Below, piece by piece: positions 35,835 through 45,872 of a DNA stretch of 64,000 nucleotides. The notes below the pieces were generated by a model. It was not told the DNA's origin, did not search any database, and saw only the letters and a list, made by a program, of their open reading frames with translations. The position numbers and the translations under genes were made by a program. How positions within the stretch are numbered: the first letter of the stretch is position 1; each line of letters opens with the position of its first letter. Source of the stretch: Latrodectus hesperus (lineage: Eukaryota > Arthropoda > Arachnida > Araneae > Theridiidae); the NCBI GenBank assembly GCA_037975125.1, contig JAJQOW010000200.1, positions 1 to 64,000 of the forward strand. The letters are read 5' to 3'.

Positions 35835-36020
35835 TTTTCAACGAACGCCAAACGAAAACTACGCAACCGATGAAAAAACGTTTTTTGCTGATTGACAGCT
35901 GAATTGCAAACTATCAAATAACAAAATGTGTTATACATTTGTACTACGTCTGCAAATCTAAAAATTCCACTGAAGCCATCTATAAGTGAAATCCGCAATT
36001 ACTTAGTTGCCAACACAATA

Positions 36021-37264
36021 CAATAATTTTTTTTCAATGGTAGCATATTTAACTGAATTTTGTATTGAAAACAAAAATGATAGGCAATGTAAAAACTAAA
36101 GACAATATTAATTTCCCCTTAAAGGCAGTTTTATTTAATTTATTACAGATGATTTCATTCACATTTATATCAAAATAGTTTAAATTAAATTTATTTTGAA
36201 AATATGTTTCAATAAGCTTTCTTTTTATTTGTTTATAAGAGTTAACGTATGTTTACACTTATTATATGATTTTTTTCTTATTTTTTGAGAATATCATAGA
36301 ATTATGAAATTATAGTATTTTATTTGCGTTAATAGTTATTAATATATACTCATTTAGAAATTTCCTTAACCAAAAAAACCTGTAATTTGTGCATCTAAAA
36401 CTATTGAAAATATTTTGTGCATTTAAGACATTCATGAAATTTTATTAATTACTGAATCTGATTCCAATTAACAATTAATATTAAATGTTTGTTGTGCAAA
36501 ATTATTAAACTTAATTCATATTTCATTTCACTGATAAACTCAATTATGCTTCCTTTTATGTTACACCCAATCACATTTTCTCCTGACTTCAATGGCTCCG
36601 CCTATAATTCATTGTCACTTAGCACATATGACGATCCGTTTCGTTAGCACGGTCATTATGCTTTGACAGTAAGCGCTGAGATTTGGTGATGAAATGAGGC
36701 TTTTGGCGGAGCAAACGTGAATACCCAGATATCCCCAGTTTAAAACTTGAGCGATTTAAATTTAAAACAAACATCCTATCTCAAAAAAGAGAATTTGAAA
36801 GCCATTGTACTGCTTTAACCTCAACGGATATTTTCTAGTATGTGAATACTTCAAGAAATCAATTAGAAAGTTGTTAAACTTTTTAACATACAATTTTTAC
36901 AAAAATATTTTATTGAATTGGAATTATTCAACTAATTGACATGCCTTTTGAAGAAATTTTCCTTAAAACTAATAGGCATTTAGATATAATATCGAAAACT
37001 TTTTAAGAAGCCTCGGGGTCTATGTCATTTGCAGAAATTTAAGACGTTGCTTACTTTTATATGCAAGAAAATAATGGCATAATGATTTAAAAATTAATGT
37101 ACTGTACATCTTTTTATTAATAAAATCAATTAACTTATAATTAACATTTATTTTTTGAATCAATAAGTCGATTGGAACTTAAAATATATTTCGTATTATT
37201 TTAAAACTTAAGTACTATTTTATTATACTATAGTATAATAATCGTCTTTACTGAAAAGAAAGAA
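36021..37264. other. AT-rich intergenic DNA with one GC-richer patch
   Basis: Mostly featureless. 36590-36740 is richer in G and C and is bracketed by GCTCCGCC (about 36594) and its reverse complement GGCGGAGC (about 36713), which could be worn inverted ends of a small element or a promoter patch. No coding region recognised. Confidence 0.35.
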
Positions 37265-37400
37265 AATCGTAATTACTGTCATTGAGTTAGTATGTGCACC
37301 AGTATCTTGATCTTTAAATATCAGACTGTGGTTCACTTTCAAATGCTGTAATCCTACGTTTTGTAAGCAGTCGTAAGAACTTCCAACAATCTGATAATAT
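37265..37400 (-). pseudogene. Merlin-type transposase relic, C-terminal part (left of gypsy insertion)
   Basis: Minus-strand text encodes ILSDCWK next to the insertion and, one frame over, YDCLQNVGLQHLKVNHSLIF followed by KDQDTGAHTN. These are hallmark blocks of the ISXO2-like DDE transposase domain carried by Merlin elements. The frame change after DCWK and the loss of the following acid block show decay. It continues the fragment at 43608-43925. Confidence 0.8.
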
Positions 37401-37994
37401 TGTACCGAGCTTCACGGGTTCGTGTCGATTGAGAGTTGAATAAAGCAACCACTTAATGAACACAAGACTTTTATTCGTAAGAACTTCACTAAATAAACGA
37501 AATTCCCGCTGTAACAGTCACAATTATACAGCTACAATTCGTCAGATATAATAAGAAACAGCTTCCAATCACAGGTCTCAAATACCTCAGACAGAGAACA
37601 ACTAGCAGTCACAACTAATCGTCTTCACTCACTGACTGTCTTCACAAAACTGACTCTTCCAGGTCGGGCTGCGGTATTTATACCTGACTTGGCGGAGAAA
37701 TCGACCAATTTCGCCAAGGTTCTGGAAGCTTCTAGGCTATCTCGAAAAATATTGGTCCTAGAGCTTAGGTGATGGATGTTTCCAGAAGTATCGATTTCTC
37801 GCCAAGTCGCCAAGAATCTCGCCAACCGTCGCCAAGAATCTCGCCAACTGTCGCCAAGTCGCCAAATTAATAGGAAATCAGCTTTTAAACTATAACACGT
37901 CTAAATACCGCAATTTTTGCCCAAAATGTGAGAATTTTCGATCTGTCTGAGATATTTTAAGACAAATATAATCATTATTTATAAATTTGTAACA
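37401..37994 (-). repeat. gypsy 1 LTR (3' LTR)
   Basis: Starts TGTACCGAGC on the plus strand and ends TTTGTAACA. Compared with the other LTR it has an extra 22-bp unit in the GCCAAGAATCTCGCC repeat region (about 37800-37850). A minus-strand AATAAA (reverse of 37470-37475) is the likely polyadenylation signal. Confidence 0.95.
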
Positions 37995-38010
37995 TTGCCC
38001 TCCTCTCAAG
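37995..38010 (-). other. gypsy 1 polypurine tract
   Basis: On the minus strand CTTGAGAGGAGGGCAA abuts the 3' LTR; the purine core GAGAGGAGGG is where plus-strand DNA synthesis would be primed. Confidence 0.8.
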
Positions 38011-38186
38011 GACTGCACGTCCCGGGCAGTACAATCCCCTGATAGGAGGCCAAATTTAATGTAAGAGAATTTACATTTCAAGAGGATACAGAGCACATTA
38101 CATACACAAGCAACTAAAAATACAAGAAAATAGAAAAGATTAAAATTATCTATACTATTTACAAAGAGACCATGGTCTACTAATTT

Positions 38187-39542
38187 TTACTCTACATTAC
38201 GATAAGGAGCTAATCTATCATAATGTACTACCTTTGGTTTTGAAGAAGATGATTTCCTTATACGAACCACGACGTCGTTCAGTCTTTTTAGGACTGTGTA
38301 GGGACCTTCCCAGTTGGCTTGCAACTTTGGAGAAAGTCCTTTACGTCGAATCGGGTTCCACAACCAAACTTTGTCACCTTCTTGAAATTCATGTCCTGTC
38401 GCTCTTGTGTCATACCTTGTCTTCATTCTTTCGGTCGTCAGGTTGATTCGGTCTCGAGCGAAGTTATGGACATCTTCAAGACGTGCCTGAAGGTCTCGAA
38501 GGTATTCCTCTGGCGATGAAGATGTATCCGGTGGACGACCAAACTGAAGATCACAAGGGAGACGAAGTTCGCGACCAAAGAGCATCTGTGAAGGAGTATA
38601 TCCGGTAGTCTCATGGACAGCACTGCGATATGCAAGCAGAAACAGCGGTAACTTCAAATCCCAATCTTGCTGATTTCTGGAAACCATAAGTGAGAGATTA
38701 TTCAAGATGGTTCTGTTAAATCTCTCTACCATGCCGTCCGATTGTGGGTGTAGTGGCGTGGTCTGCGTCTTGTCTATTCCGAGAATTTGACACATTCCTT
38801 TAAACACAACAGAGGTGAAATTTGTCCCTTGATCAGAATGGATTTGTAAGGGTGTGCCGAATCTGGAAACCCATTGATGCACTAGAACCTCGGCTACTGT
38901 AATCGCCTCTTGATCGGGGATTGCAAACGCTTCAGGCCACTTAGTAAAGTAGTCCATGACAACTAGTATGTATTTGTTGCCATTTGAAGATCGTGGTAAA
39001 GGACCCAAAATGTCTAATGCTATTCGCTCAAAAGGTGCTCCTACGTTGTACCGCTGCAACCTTCCTCGGCTACGTTTCTTTGGTCCCTTACGTGCCGCAC
39101 AGTCATCACAAGATTGACACCATTTCTCTACATCTTGTCTAGTTTTGCTCCAATAGAAGCGTTCTCGAACCTTCTGTAGAGTTTTCATTACTCCAAAGTG
39201 GCCTCCAGTTGAACTACTATGCAATTCTTTCAAAACATCTGAAATTCTTGATTTTGGAAGAACAAGCTGCCATTTGAAATTACGTCCATCATCGGACTCC
39301 CATTTCCTGTATAAGACACCATTTCTTATATGGAGTGAGTCCCAAAGAGCCCAATATTGCTTAGTAGCAGGACTGTAGGTGGAGATATCCTGCCAACTTG
39401 GTTTCATACTGGAAGATTCTTTTAATTCTAAAATTGGATTTATATCTGGGTCTTCTTTTTGGGCTTCTCTAAGTCCTTTATCACTCCATGGGTCTGGTTT
39501 CGGTGGAGGTGAAACAGTAACTTGGCGTACCGAAGGATTTGA
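38187..39542 (-). pseudogene. gypsy 1 integrase (frameshifted off pol)
   Basis: An open frame whose first Met is at 39407 (406 codons); the frame is open upstream to a TAG at 39543-39545. Zinc-binding HHCC region: GGHFG and WCQSCDDC (residues 63-103 of the Met-started part). Catalytic D132 (LDILGP), D192 (HSDQGT) and E228 (MVERF), 35 residues between the last two as in the DD35E family. The C-terminal GPYTVLKR and RLAPY are the GPY/F-type end. It lies +1 relative to the RT-RNase H frame, with no known programmed signal there, so a single-base indel probably broke an originally continuous pol. The domain itself looks intact. Confidence 0.9.
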
Positions 39543-41783
39543 CTAACTGATAGTTCTTCTCTACTCTCGAACAATATCGGCAGCTTTCATTGCACGGTTT
39601 CCTTGATAGTGCATCAGCATTTCCATGAAGAGTTCCTTTGCGATGACGTATTTCAAAGTCAAACTCCTGGAGTCGTTGAATCCATCTGGCTACCTGTCCT
39701 TCCGGATTTTTAAAATTTAAAAGCCAGGTTAAGGATGCGTGATCTGTCCGGAGCAAGAACTTTCTTCCATAGAGATAATGGTGGAAATGTTCTATGGCTT
39801 TAACGATTGCCAGCAATTCCTTCCTGGTTGTACAGTAATTCCGCTCTGGTTTCGATAGACATTTACTCCAATAAGCAATGACATATTCTTTATCATCAAT
39901 TTCTTGCGACAAAACAGCTCCGATATTTTCGTTGCTGGCATCCGTATCTAAAATGAATAATTTTCCGGGCTGGGGATATGCAAGAACGGGCGAAGATGTC
40001 AACGCCTCCTTCAGTTGTTTAAAAGCTTTCTCACATTCATCTGTCCATAGAAATCTCTGTTTAACTTCTGTCAACTTGTGAAGGGGTCTGGCAATACTTG
40101 AAAAACCCTTAACAAATTTCCTGTAATACGTGCATAGTCCAAGAAAACTTCTTAATTGGTGGACATCTTTTGGACGACTCCATTCCTTAACTGCAGAGAT
40201 CTTTTCAGGATCTGTTCTTACACCTTCAGCAGAGATAATGTGTCCCAGATAGCTTACTTCACGTCGGAATAAATTACATTTGCAAGGATTCAGCTTCAGG
40301 TTGGCCATTTTTAATTTTTCCAGCACCTTTCGGATGTTTCTTAAATGGTCTTCGAATGTGCACCCTACAATAATGATATCGTCCAAATATACCAAACACG
40401 CTTCGTAGGAAAGTCCTCGTAATACTGTCTCCATCAGGCGCTCAAACGTTGCAGGTGCATTGCAAAGCCCAAACGGCATAACCTTGAACTGCCAAAGTCC
40501 TTGTCCTGTGGTGAATGCAGTCTTTTCTCGATCCTCAGGATGTATCTCTACTTGCCAATAACCACTCTTGAGATCCAAAGTCGAAAACCATTGTTTTCCG
40601 GATAAAGCATCAAGTGTATCGTCAATCCTAGGAAGAGGGTAACTATCTTTTTTAGTGATGTTGTTTAACCGACGATAGTCAACGCAGAATCGGGTAGAAC
40701 CATCTTTCTTCCGAACTAAAACAATAGGCGAAGCCCAAGGACTCTCTGATGGCTCAATAATGTCATTCTGCTGCATTTCCATCAGAAGATTATCCACCTC
40801 TTCCTGCTTAGCGAATGGCAATCTTCTCGGATGTTGTTTAATGGGTGGATGATTTCCTGTATTGATTCGGTGCTGCGTCAATTTGGTTCGCCCAACATCA
40901 TCTGATTTCTTGGAAAAGAGATCTCCGAATTCTAATAATAGATTTCTTGCAGCATTCCTTTGTTTATCATCTAACTCTGCATTCTGAAGGAGTTCATTAA
41001 TTAGAATGTCAGGAGGCTCAGATAGTGTGGTTTGACAATTTCGGTTAATACAGGTCACTGGAGTGCAAGTCGCCAGCACTTCTCCTTCTTTTATTAGTTT
41101 TACCTTATTGCTTAGATTAGCAACTCTTACCGGGATTACATTTCGTGAAAGGTCGACGAGGGAAGAAGCCACTAGTACTCCTTTAACGCTATTGTCGGAA
41201 TCTGGATATTCAGTCAATCCATAATGAAAATTATTATCTTCTGAAAGAGCTCCGGAAACTATTGTCTCAGTTCTTGGTGGTAATGTTATTTCACTCTTTG
41301 CAGTTATATGATGGACTGTTTTAATATCTGAATATTTCGTCTTAAAAATCGCTATGTCTTCAGAACATGAATGTAGTTCATTATTTTTAAAATCTAACTT
41401 GAAATTGTTTTCTTTGAGGAAATCCAATCCGAGAATAAATTCGTCATTTATATCAGCGACATATGCCATATGATGGTACACGGCATTACCAAATGCAATA
41501 TTTAGATTGACTTTTCCATGCACTTTAATCTTATCACCTGTCACAGTTTGGAGGGTAATGCAGAGCGGCGTCCAGATGAGTTTCTCACCAAGTTTGCGAG
41601 CCAAATCTGTCCTATTGATAGTTACGTTGGCTCCAGTATCGATTATCATTCTGCAGGGAACTTCGTTGACATGTCCCATAACGAAAAGTCCGTTGTCGCC
41701 GCCACTTACGGAAGAAATGTGAAACAATTTGAAATGGGGCTTCTGACTCTCTGGACATCTCCGTCCCGCGAGATGGCCACATA
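39481..41783 (-). CDS. gypsy 1 protease, reverse transcriptase and RNase H
   Basis: A pol frame open from about 41790 to the stop at 39481. The track of domains is aspartic protease (IDTGANVTIN, about 30 residues into the conserved part), reverse transcriptase with the YLDDIIIVG active site, and RNase H (LDTDASNENIGAV, RKELLAIVKAIEHF, RTDHASLTWL, GNADALSR). It has no proper AUG at its start; it is reached from gag by a -1 shift at the GGGAAAC heptamer (41787-41793). The frame fails about 60 bases before the expected join to integrase. Confidence 0.92.
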
Positions 41784-43004
41784 TTAGTTTCCCTGTTGTG
41801 GTGGAAGATCATTTCCACCATCTTTTCGTTTCGGGCAGTCTCTACGGACGTGTCCGACTGCACCGCAAGTCCAACATTGAATCTTCATGTTTCTGCCACC
41901 TTTACTCAATTCTAAGCTACGGACTTTTCGCCGTAGATCTTCAATTTGCTTTCTTAAATTACAGTCCGTATCAGTAGCAGAGACGGCTCTGATTGAGTGC
42001 CGGTCTTTACGCGCGGCCTGCTGGGCAGCCTCTATCTTATGTGCGTATACTAGGGCAGATCCGATATCTTTGACATCGGCGAGTCTAAGTGTTTTCTGTA
42101 TCTCCAGATCCCGCACACTATCGATGAAGTGATTGAGAGCCAGATCTTGACATGTGTCAGCTGGGCAGTCCGAAAATGCTAGATGGGAAAGTCGCTGAAT
42201 ATCGGCAGCCAATTCTTGCAGACTTTCACCCGCTTTTTGATAGCGGGACTTTAACTGTAGTCTGCTATATTCTTTAGTGCACTTATCTCCAAACCGCAGC
42301 TCAAGCGCACTCGATAGGGCTTGGAAATCGTGCCTCTGCTCCTCCGGAAGCGTCTCGAGGATGTCAGCCGCGTCTCCTCTTAAAGAAGCCGCCAGGTGAA
42401 AAGCTTGGGCTCGGGGATTCCATCCATTAGCTTCCGCTACCATCATAAACTGGGTCTTGTATACTTGCCAGGAGGATTTCCCATCAAATGTTGACAGTTT
42501 AATATTGGCTAGGGATGGCACAAATGCCACGTTGGGCTCCTCATGTCTGTTTGACATTTGCTTCTTCAAGCTTTCAATCTCCTTATTGATATTGTCTAAT
42601 GCTTCTTCCACATTTTCTTCTATCGCCAGAACTTTAGTTTCTACTGAAGTTTCCTTATCCTCCATTGCATTCATCTTCTCCTGAATGATGTTGGAGAATT
42701 CTTCTTTAACACTTACAATGTCCTTCTTAAGCTCCTCCTGTCCAGATTTTATTTCTTTCATCATCTCGGTGTTAATCTCTTCTTGTCTAGCTTTCATCTC
42801 CTCTTGTCCAGCTTTCATCTCTTTCATCATCTCGGTTTTAATCTCTTCTTGTCCAGCTTTCATCTCTTCTTGTCTAGCTTTCATCTCCACTTGTCCAGCT
42901 TTCATCTCCTCCTGTCCAGCTTTCATCTCAGTCATCTGCTCCGCTAATTTTTCGAGAAGATTTTTCATTACATCCATATCCATTTTTCTGGTGACAAGCT
43001 GCAT
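41784..43004 (-). CDS. gypsy 1 Gag
   Basis: 406 codons from the first ATG in frame (43004, MQLVTRKMDMDV) to TAA at 41784-41786; the frame is open upstream into the LTR but has no earlier ATG. The N-terminal half is a long predicted coiled coil built of a 7-residue tandem repeat (MKAGQEE, MKARQEE and variants, 42926-42732). Then comes a retrotransposon Gag-like central domain (STFDGKSSWQVYKTQF and GDAADILETLPEE) and a CCHC knuckle CWTCGAVGHVRRDC near the end. Role: particle structure and RNA packaging. Confidence 0.92.
   Translation of the reverse strand: MQLVTRKMDMDVMKNLLEKLAEQMTEMKAGQEEMKAGQVEMKARQEEMKAGQEEIKTEMMKEMKAGQEEMKARQEEINTEMMKEIKSGQEELKKDIVSVKEEFSNIIQEKMNAMEDKETSVETKVLAIEENVEEALDNINKEIESLKKQMSNRHEEPNVAFVPSLANIKLSTFDGKSSWQVYKTQFMMVAEANGWNPRAQAFHLAASLRGDAADILETLPEEQRHDFQALSSALELRFGDKCTKEYSRLQLKSRYQKAGESLQELAADIQRLSHLAFSDCPADTCQDLALNHFIDSVRDLEIQKTLRLADVKDIGSALVYAHKIEAAQQAARKDRHSIRAVSATDTDCNLRKQIEDLRRKVRSLELSKGGRNMKIQCWTCGAVGHVRRDCPKRKDGGNDLPPQQGN
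41787..41793 (-). promoter_or_regulatory. gypsy 1 gag-pol -1 frameshift heptamer
   Basis: On the minus strand the last gag codons are CAG GGA AAC TAA. G GGA AAC fits X XXY YYZ exactly in the gag frame, directly before the stop, and a -1 slip enters the open pol frame (LICGHLAGRRC and onward). GGGAAAC is a known retroviral slippery heptamer. A downstream RNA structure was not tested. Confidence 0.8.
42732..42926 (-). repeat. 21-bp minisatellite coding Gag heptads
   Basis: Tandem 21-base units encode MKAGQEE-type heptads interrupted twice by an 8-residue TEMMKE-containing variant. The 7-residue period matches coiled-coil geometry, so repeat expansion keeps both the frame and the fold. Confidence 0.85.
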
Positions 43005-43016
43005 CAACTCTTCAAT

Positions 43017-43032
43017 CCCGATTCTGACACCA
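43017..43032 (-). other. gypsy 1 primer-binding site
   Basis: Two bases inside the 5' LTR, the minus strand reads TGGTGTCAGAATCGGG. It starts TGG as expected for pairing with a tRNA CCA end, and resembles sites complementary to tRNA-Leu. Confidence 0.7.
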
Positions 43033-43034
43033 GT

Positions 43035-43607
43035 TGTACCGAGCTTCACGGGTTCGTGTCGATTGAGAGTTGAATAAAGCAACCACTTAATGAACACAAG
43101 ACTTTTATTCGTAAGAACTTCACTAAATAAACGAAATTCCCGCTGTAACAGTCACAATCTATACAGCTACAATTCGTCAGATACAATAAGAAACAGCTTC
43201 CAATCACAGGTCTCAAATACCTCAGACAGAGAACAACTAGCAGTCACAACTAATCGTCTTCACTCACTGACTGTCTTCACAAAACTGACTCTTCCAGGTC
43301 GGGCTGCGGTATTTATACCCGACTTGGCGGAGAAATCGACCAATTTCGCCAAGGTTCTGTAAGCTTCTAGGCTATCTCGAAAAATATTGGTCCTAGAGCT
43401 TAGGTGATGGATGTTTCCAGAAGTATCGATTTCTCGCCAAGTCGCCAAGAATCTCGCCAACTGTCCCCAAGTCGCCAAATTAATAGGAAATCTGCTTTTA
43501 AACTATAACACGTCTAAATACCGCAATTTTTGCCCAAAATGTGAGAATTTTCGATCTGACTGAGATATTTTAAGACAAATATAATCATTATTTATAAATT
43601 TGTAACA
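43035..43607 (-). repeat. gypsy 1 LTR (5' LTR)
   Basis: 573 bp, the same as the LTR at 37401-37994 apart from a few substitutions, a single extra base near 43160 and one fewer 22-bp internal unit. Short open frames inside the LTRs are not genes. Confidence 0.95.
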
Positions 43608-43925
43608 ATATCAATGATTCCAGCAAAACCCATTCTTTTATTTCTTTCAGAAATTTCTCTTTTTTAAGTTTCTCTACAACACGAAAAAAGTATTTAATTC
43701 GTTTACCTTTCAAGTCCACCAAACACTCACCTGCCAATCGCAGACTTTCCTCTTCCATTTTTCATTTTTTCAAACTTGCTCTCATCCTCTTCAACAATTA
43801 TATCTTTTTCACCAATCTTCACACTTTCATACCGTATTACAGTCATGAAAACCACTCGACAAAACATTTTTGTATTTATTTAACCAACAACAGTGATTTT
43901 GAGCTCTTTTACTTCATTCACTAAA
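43608..43925 (-). pseudogene. Merlin-type transposase relic, N-terminal part (right of gypsy insertion)
   Basis: Minus-strand fragments in alternating frames: a TVVxW-like stretch near 43885, VKIGEKDIIVEEDESKF with the first catalytic Asp block of the ISXO2-like domain, GRGKSAIGR, then VFGGL and finally EWVLLESLI running into the gypsy insertion. With one copy of ATAT removed, reading passes directly into ILSDCWK at 37400. Stops and frameshifts show the transposon was already decaying. Merlin terminal repeats were not found. Confidence 0.8.
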
Positions 43926-45524
43926 AATTCATTCATGCATCTTTCAAATCAAAACCGCGTTAAATGCATGATATATTATCTAAAATATATCATGTATTTC
44001 AGAGAACGACCCACTTTAAACCAGTTTCCTTTCCTTATAAACGGCCTGCGCATCCACATCTTTACTTCTTGTTTGAGATATTATCCTTTCGCTTAAATAA
44101 ACATCTTGGACATTCATACTATTCGGAAATTGAATTAGCTCTCACACACCATTCAATCATATATTTACCTCTGGCATTCAATAACGTAAAAAATTCTGCT
44201 GTGTATTCATTCCTGATACTAGACTATAGCTCAATATAAAATCATAAAGATATGAATTATATTAAAAAGAATGCAAGTGTTTTTACGTTTTAAAACCAAA
44301 GGATTACGTAAAATATAAATTGTATTAATTTTTATTCCAATCAATCACTTAGAACGAAAATCGCTTGCATTTTTAAAAATAAAATATTTCTTATATCCCT
44401 TAATTCTAATAAATGAATTAATTTTACGATATTTTCTCCATAAATATTAGAATACTATTACACTTTTTTTGTGATTTCCAAAGAATTACTTACTTTTTTA
44501 CTTTAAATACCATTTAAATATATTTTGGTGGAAAAACTTTCATGTGCGGATTACTTTTAAAAATATTATGTGGTAGTGGTTGACATAGAATCGCAACTAA
44601 TAAAAGTGCAGTTCGAAAATTGTCATACTAAGGACTAATGAATAATCACCTTAAATTTTTTGTATTAAAGAATCCAATTTGACGACGTAATCTAATGAAT
44701 TTTCTTCGCATTCCTCTTTGGCTATGGGGTTGGTCCAATAAAATACAACCAGCAATTTGTTTACGATGTTTGATAACATGAAATCAACTTTCGTTTTCAT
44801 AGCAACCCATTGTTTGCGATAGTTTTCCATTATAAATCCATATACCTAGAATTAAAATGTTCCACTTTTAGCCACATTACTTCATTTTTTCATCAAGTTA
44901 AAATAATCTGCCAGTTTTGTCATTAAAAATATTGAATACTGGTTCAATATTACTTACCGTTTCATTTCTTTAAACAATTTTCACTCCTCAAAGAAATCAT
45001 AAAATATCGCTGTAGTAGTGTTCTTTACAGTTTTCAATTACCCATAAACGCTTATTCGGACGCCAATTTGCTTAAAGGTTCAAAGATTACTATGGACTTA
45101 ATGTGAAAAACACTTTAACTGCAGATATTTGCAGAAATTCTATCCGAGAAGCAGTATATTTTCTAGGCACAAAAATTGTTTAATATTATCAGAATTGAGG
45201 TATAACTAGTACCACTTAAGCATGTTTATTCAAGATGTTTATATAGTGAAAAAGGACATTGTTATCCACAACACAAATCGTGCGTCTATACCACCCCTAA
45301 GTAAATGTTAGTCCAGAATTATGCCTAGATAAATCTTAGAGTTATGGCTCCAACTTGATATGAAAATTTGTTTTGGATTCATAAATGCTTTCATTATAAA
45401 TATACAGTCCTACACCATTATAATAAAGTAGTTCATTATTACAGCTTTTGTAGTAATGGAACACGGACGTTTTCCATGGAAGACCATGTTATGTTAATGT
45501 TAGATTTTCAATGGAGTCTGAAAA
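43926..45524. other. AT-rich intergenic DNA
   Basis: No gene recognised. About 44570-44770 shares a diverged block with about 49860-50010 (GGTTGACATAGAATCGCAA / GGTTGTCATAAAATCACAA, then AATAAA..GTTCGAAA), a worn dispersed repeat. Confidence 0.4.
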
Positions 45525-45794
45525 ATGAGTAATTTAATCATTTACTGTGTAAATGATCAATTACTTATTTTCTGTATCAGATTGACCAATGATGACAGTG
45601 TATTACAGTCAGATGTCTCAAGCCAGTCACACGTGAGTGAAAAACACCTGACAGGCTGGCGAGCATATTGTGCATGGTGGGCCAACTGTTATTACTCAAT
45701 TTGTCACGGAGTACCTGTGGTAGAAACCAAATGGCGGGAATGGTCAGATGTTGAGCTGTGTCCACTTCTTTTAGCAATAATTGCTAAATGCTAA
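45525..45794 (+). other. Unassigned open frame, less AT-rich than its surroundings
   Basis: 89 codons containing HLTGWRAYCAWWANC and WREWSDVELC, preceded by an acceptor-like TTATTTTCTGTATCAG at about 45580. Rich in Trp and Cys and unlike the local AT-driven frames, but I recognise no family and no matching donor exon. It may be a transposon or host-exon fragment. Confidence 0.2.
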
Positions 45795-45846
45795 TCGTCT
45801 CATAGTGTTGTAACTTGAAGAAAATACGAGTACTGTGACAACTATT

Positions 45847-45872
45847 GATGCTTCCATCCTTTTGGAAGCATC
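45847..45872. repeat. Small perfect hairpin
   Basis: Arms GATGCTTCCA (45847-45856) and TGGAAGCATC (45863-45872), loop TCCTTT. No T-run or processing context is evident. Confidence 0.6.

Larger units (their letters stand above)
33977..36018 (-). mobile_element. mariner DNA transposon (dead), split by a LINE insertion
   Basis: Terminal inverted repeats TTGGGTTGGTAAATAAGTAA (33977 onward) and, at the other end reversed, TTGTGTTGGCAACTAAGTAA (from 36018), flanked by the TA target duplication (33975-33976 and 36019-36020). Removing the 792-bp nested insertion and its 14-bp duplication leaves 1236 bp, close to the usual mariner length. Transposase runs on the minus strand from 35834. The ends and the protein fit the irritans-like mariners, an assignment from memory. 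Stop codons and frameshifts in the second half make it non-functional. Confidence 0.93.
37401..43607 (-). mobile_element. Ty3/gypsy LTR retrotransposon 1, nearly complete
   Basis: A 6.2-kb element on the minus strand. LTRs 37401-37994 (3' LTR, 594 bp) and 43035-43607 (5' LTR, 573 bp) begin TG and end CA, and are flanked by the 4-bp duplication ATAT. They differ by a handful of substitutions, one single-base indel and a 22-bp internal repeat unit. Between them are the primer site, gag, protease-RT-RNase H, integrase and a polypurine tract. There is no envelope gene. A frameshift between RNase H and integrase breaks pol. It is inserted in a Merlin transposase relic. The YLDD reverse transcriptase and GPY-type integrase end resemble 412/mdg1-like gypsy elements, a judgment from memory. 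Confidence 0.95.

Noticed and set aside
35666..35998. Open frames on either strand at the mariner 5' end
   Set aside because: Overlap the genuine transposase start in the wrong frame or run out of the element through its inverted repeat.
37625..37825. Open frame in the gypsy 1 LTRs
   Set aside because: The copy in the other LTR starts differently and the sequence is regulatory repeat; no Gag or accessory protein similarity.
42685..43077. Plus-strand 130-codon frame opposite gag
   Set aside because: Antisense shadow of the Gag heptad minisatellite.
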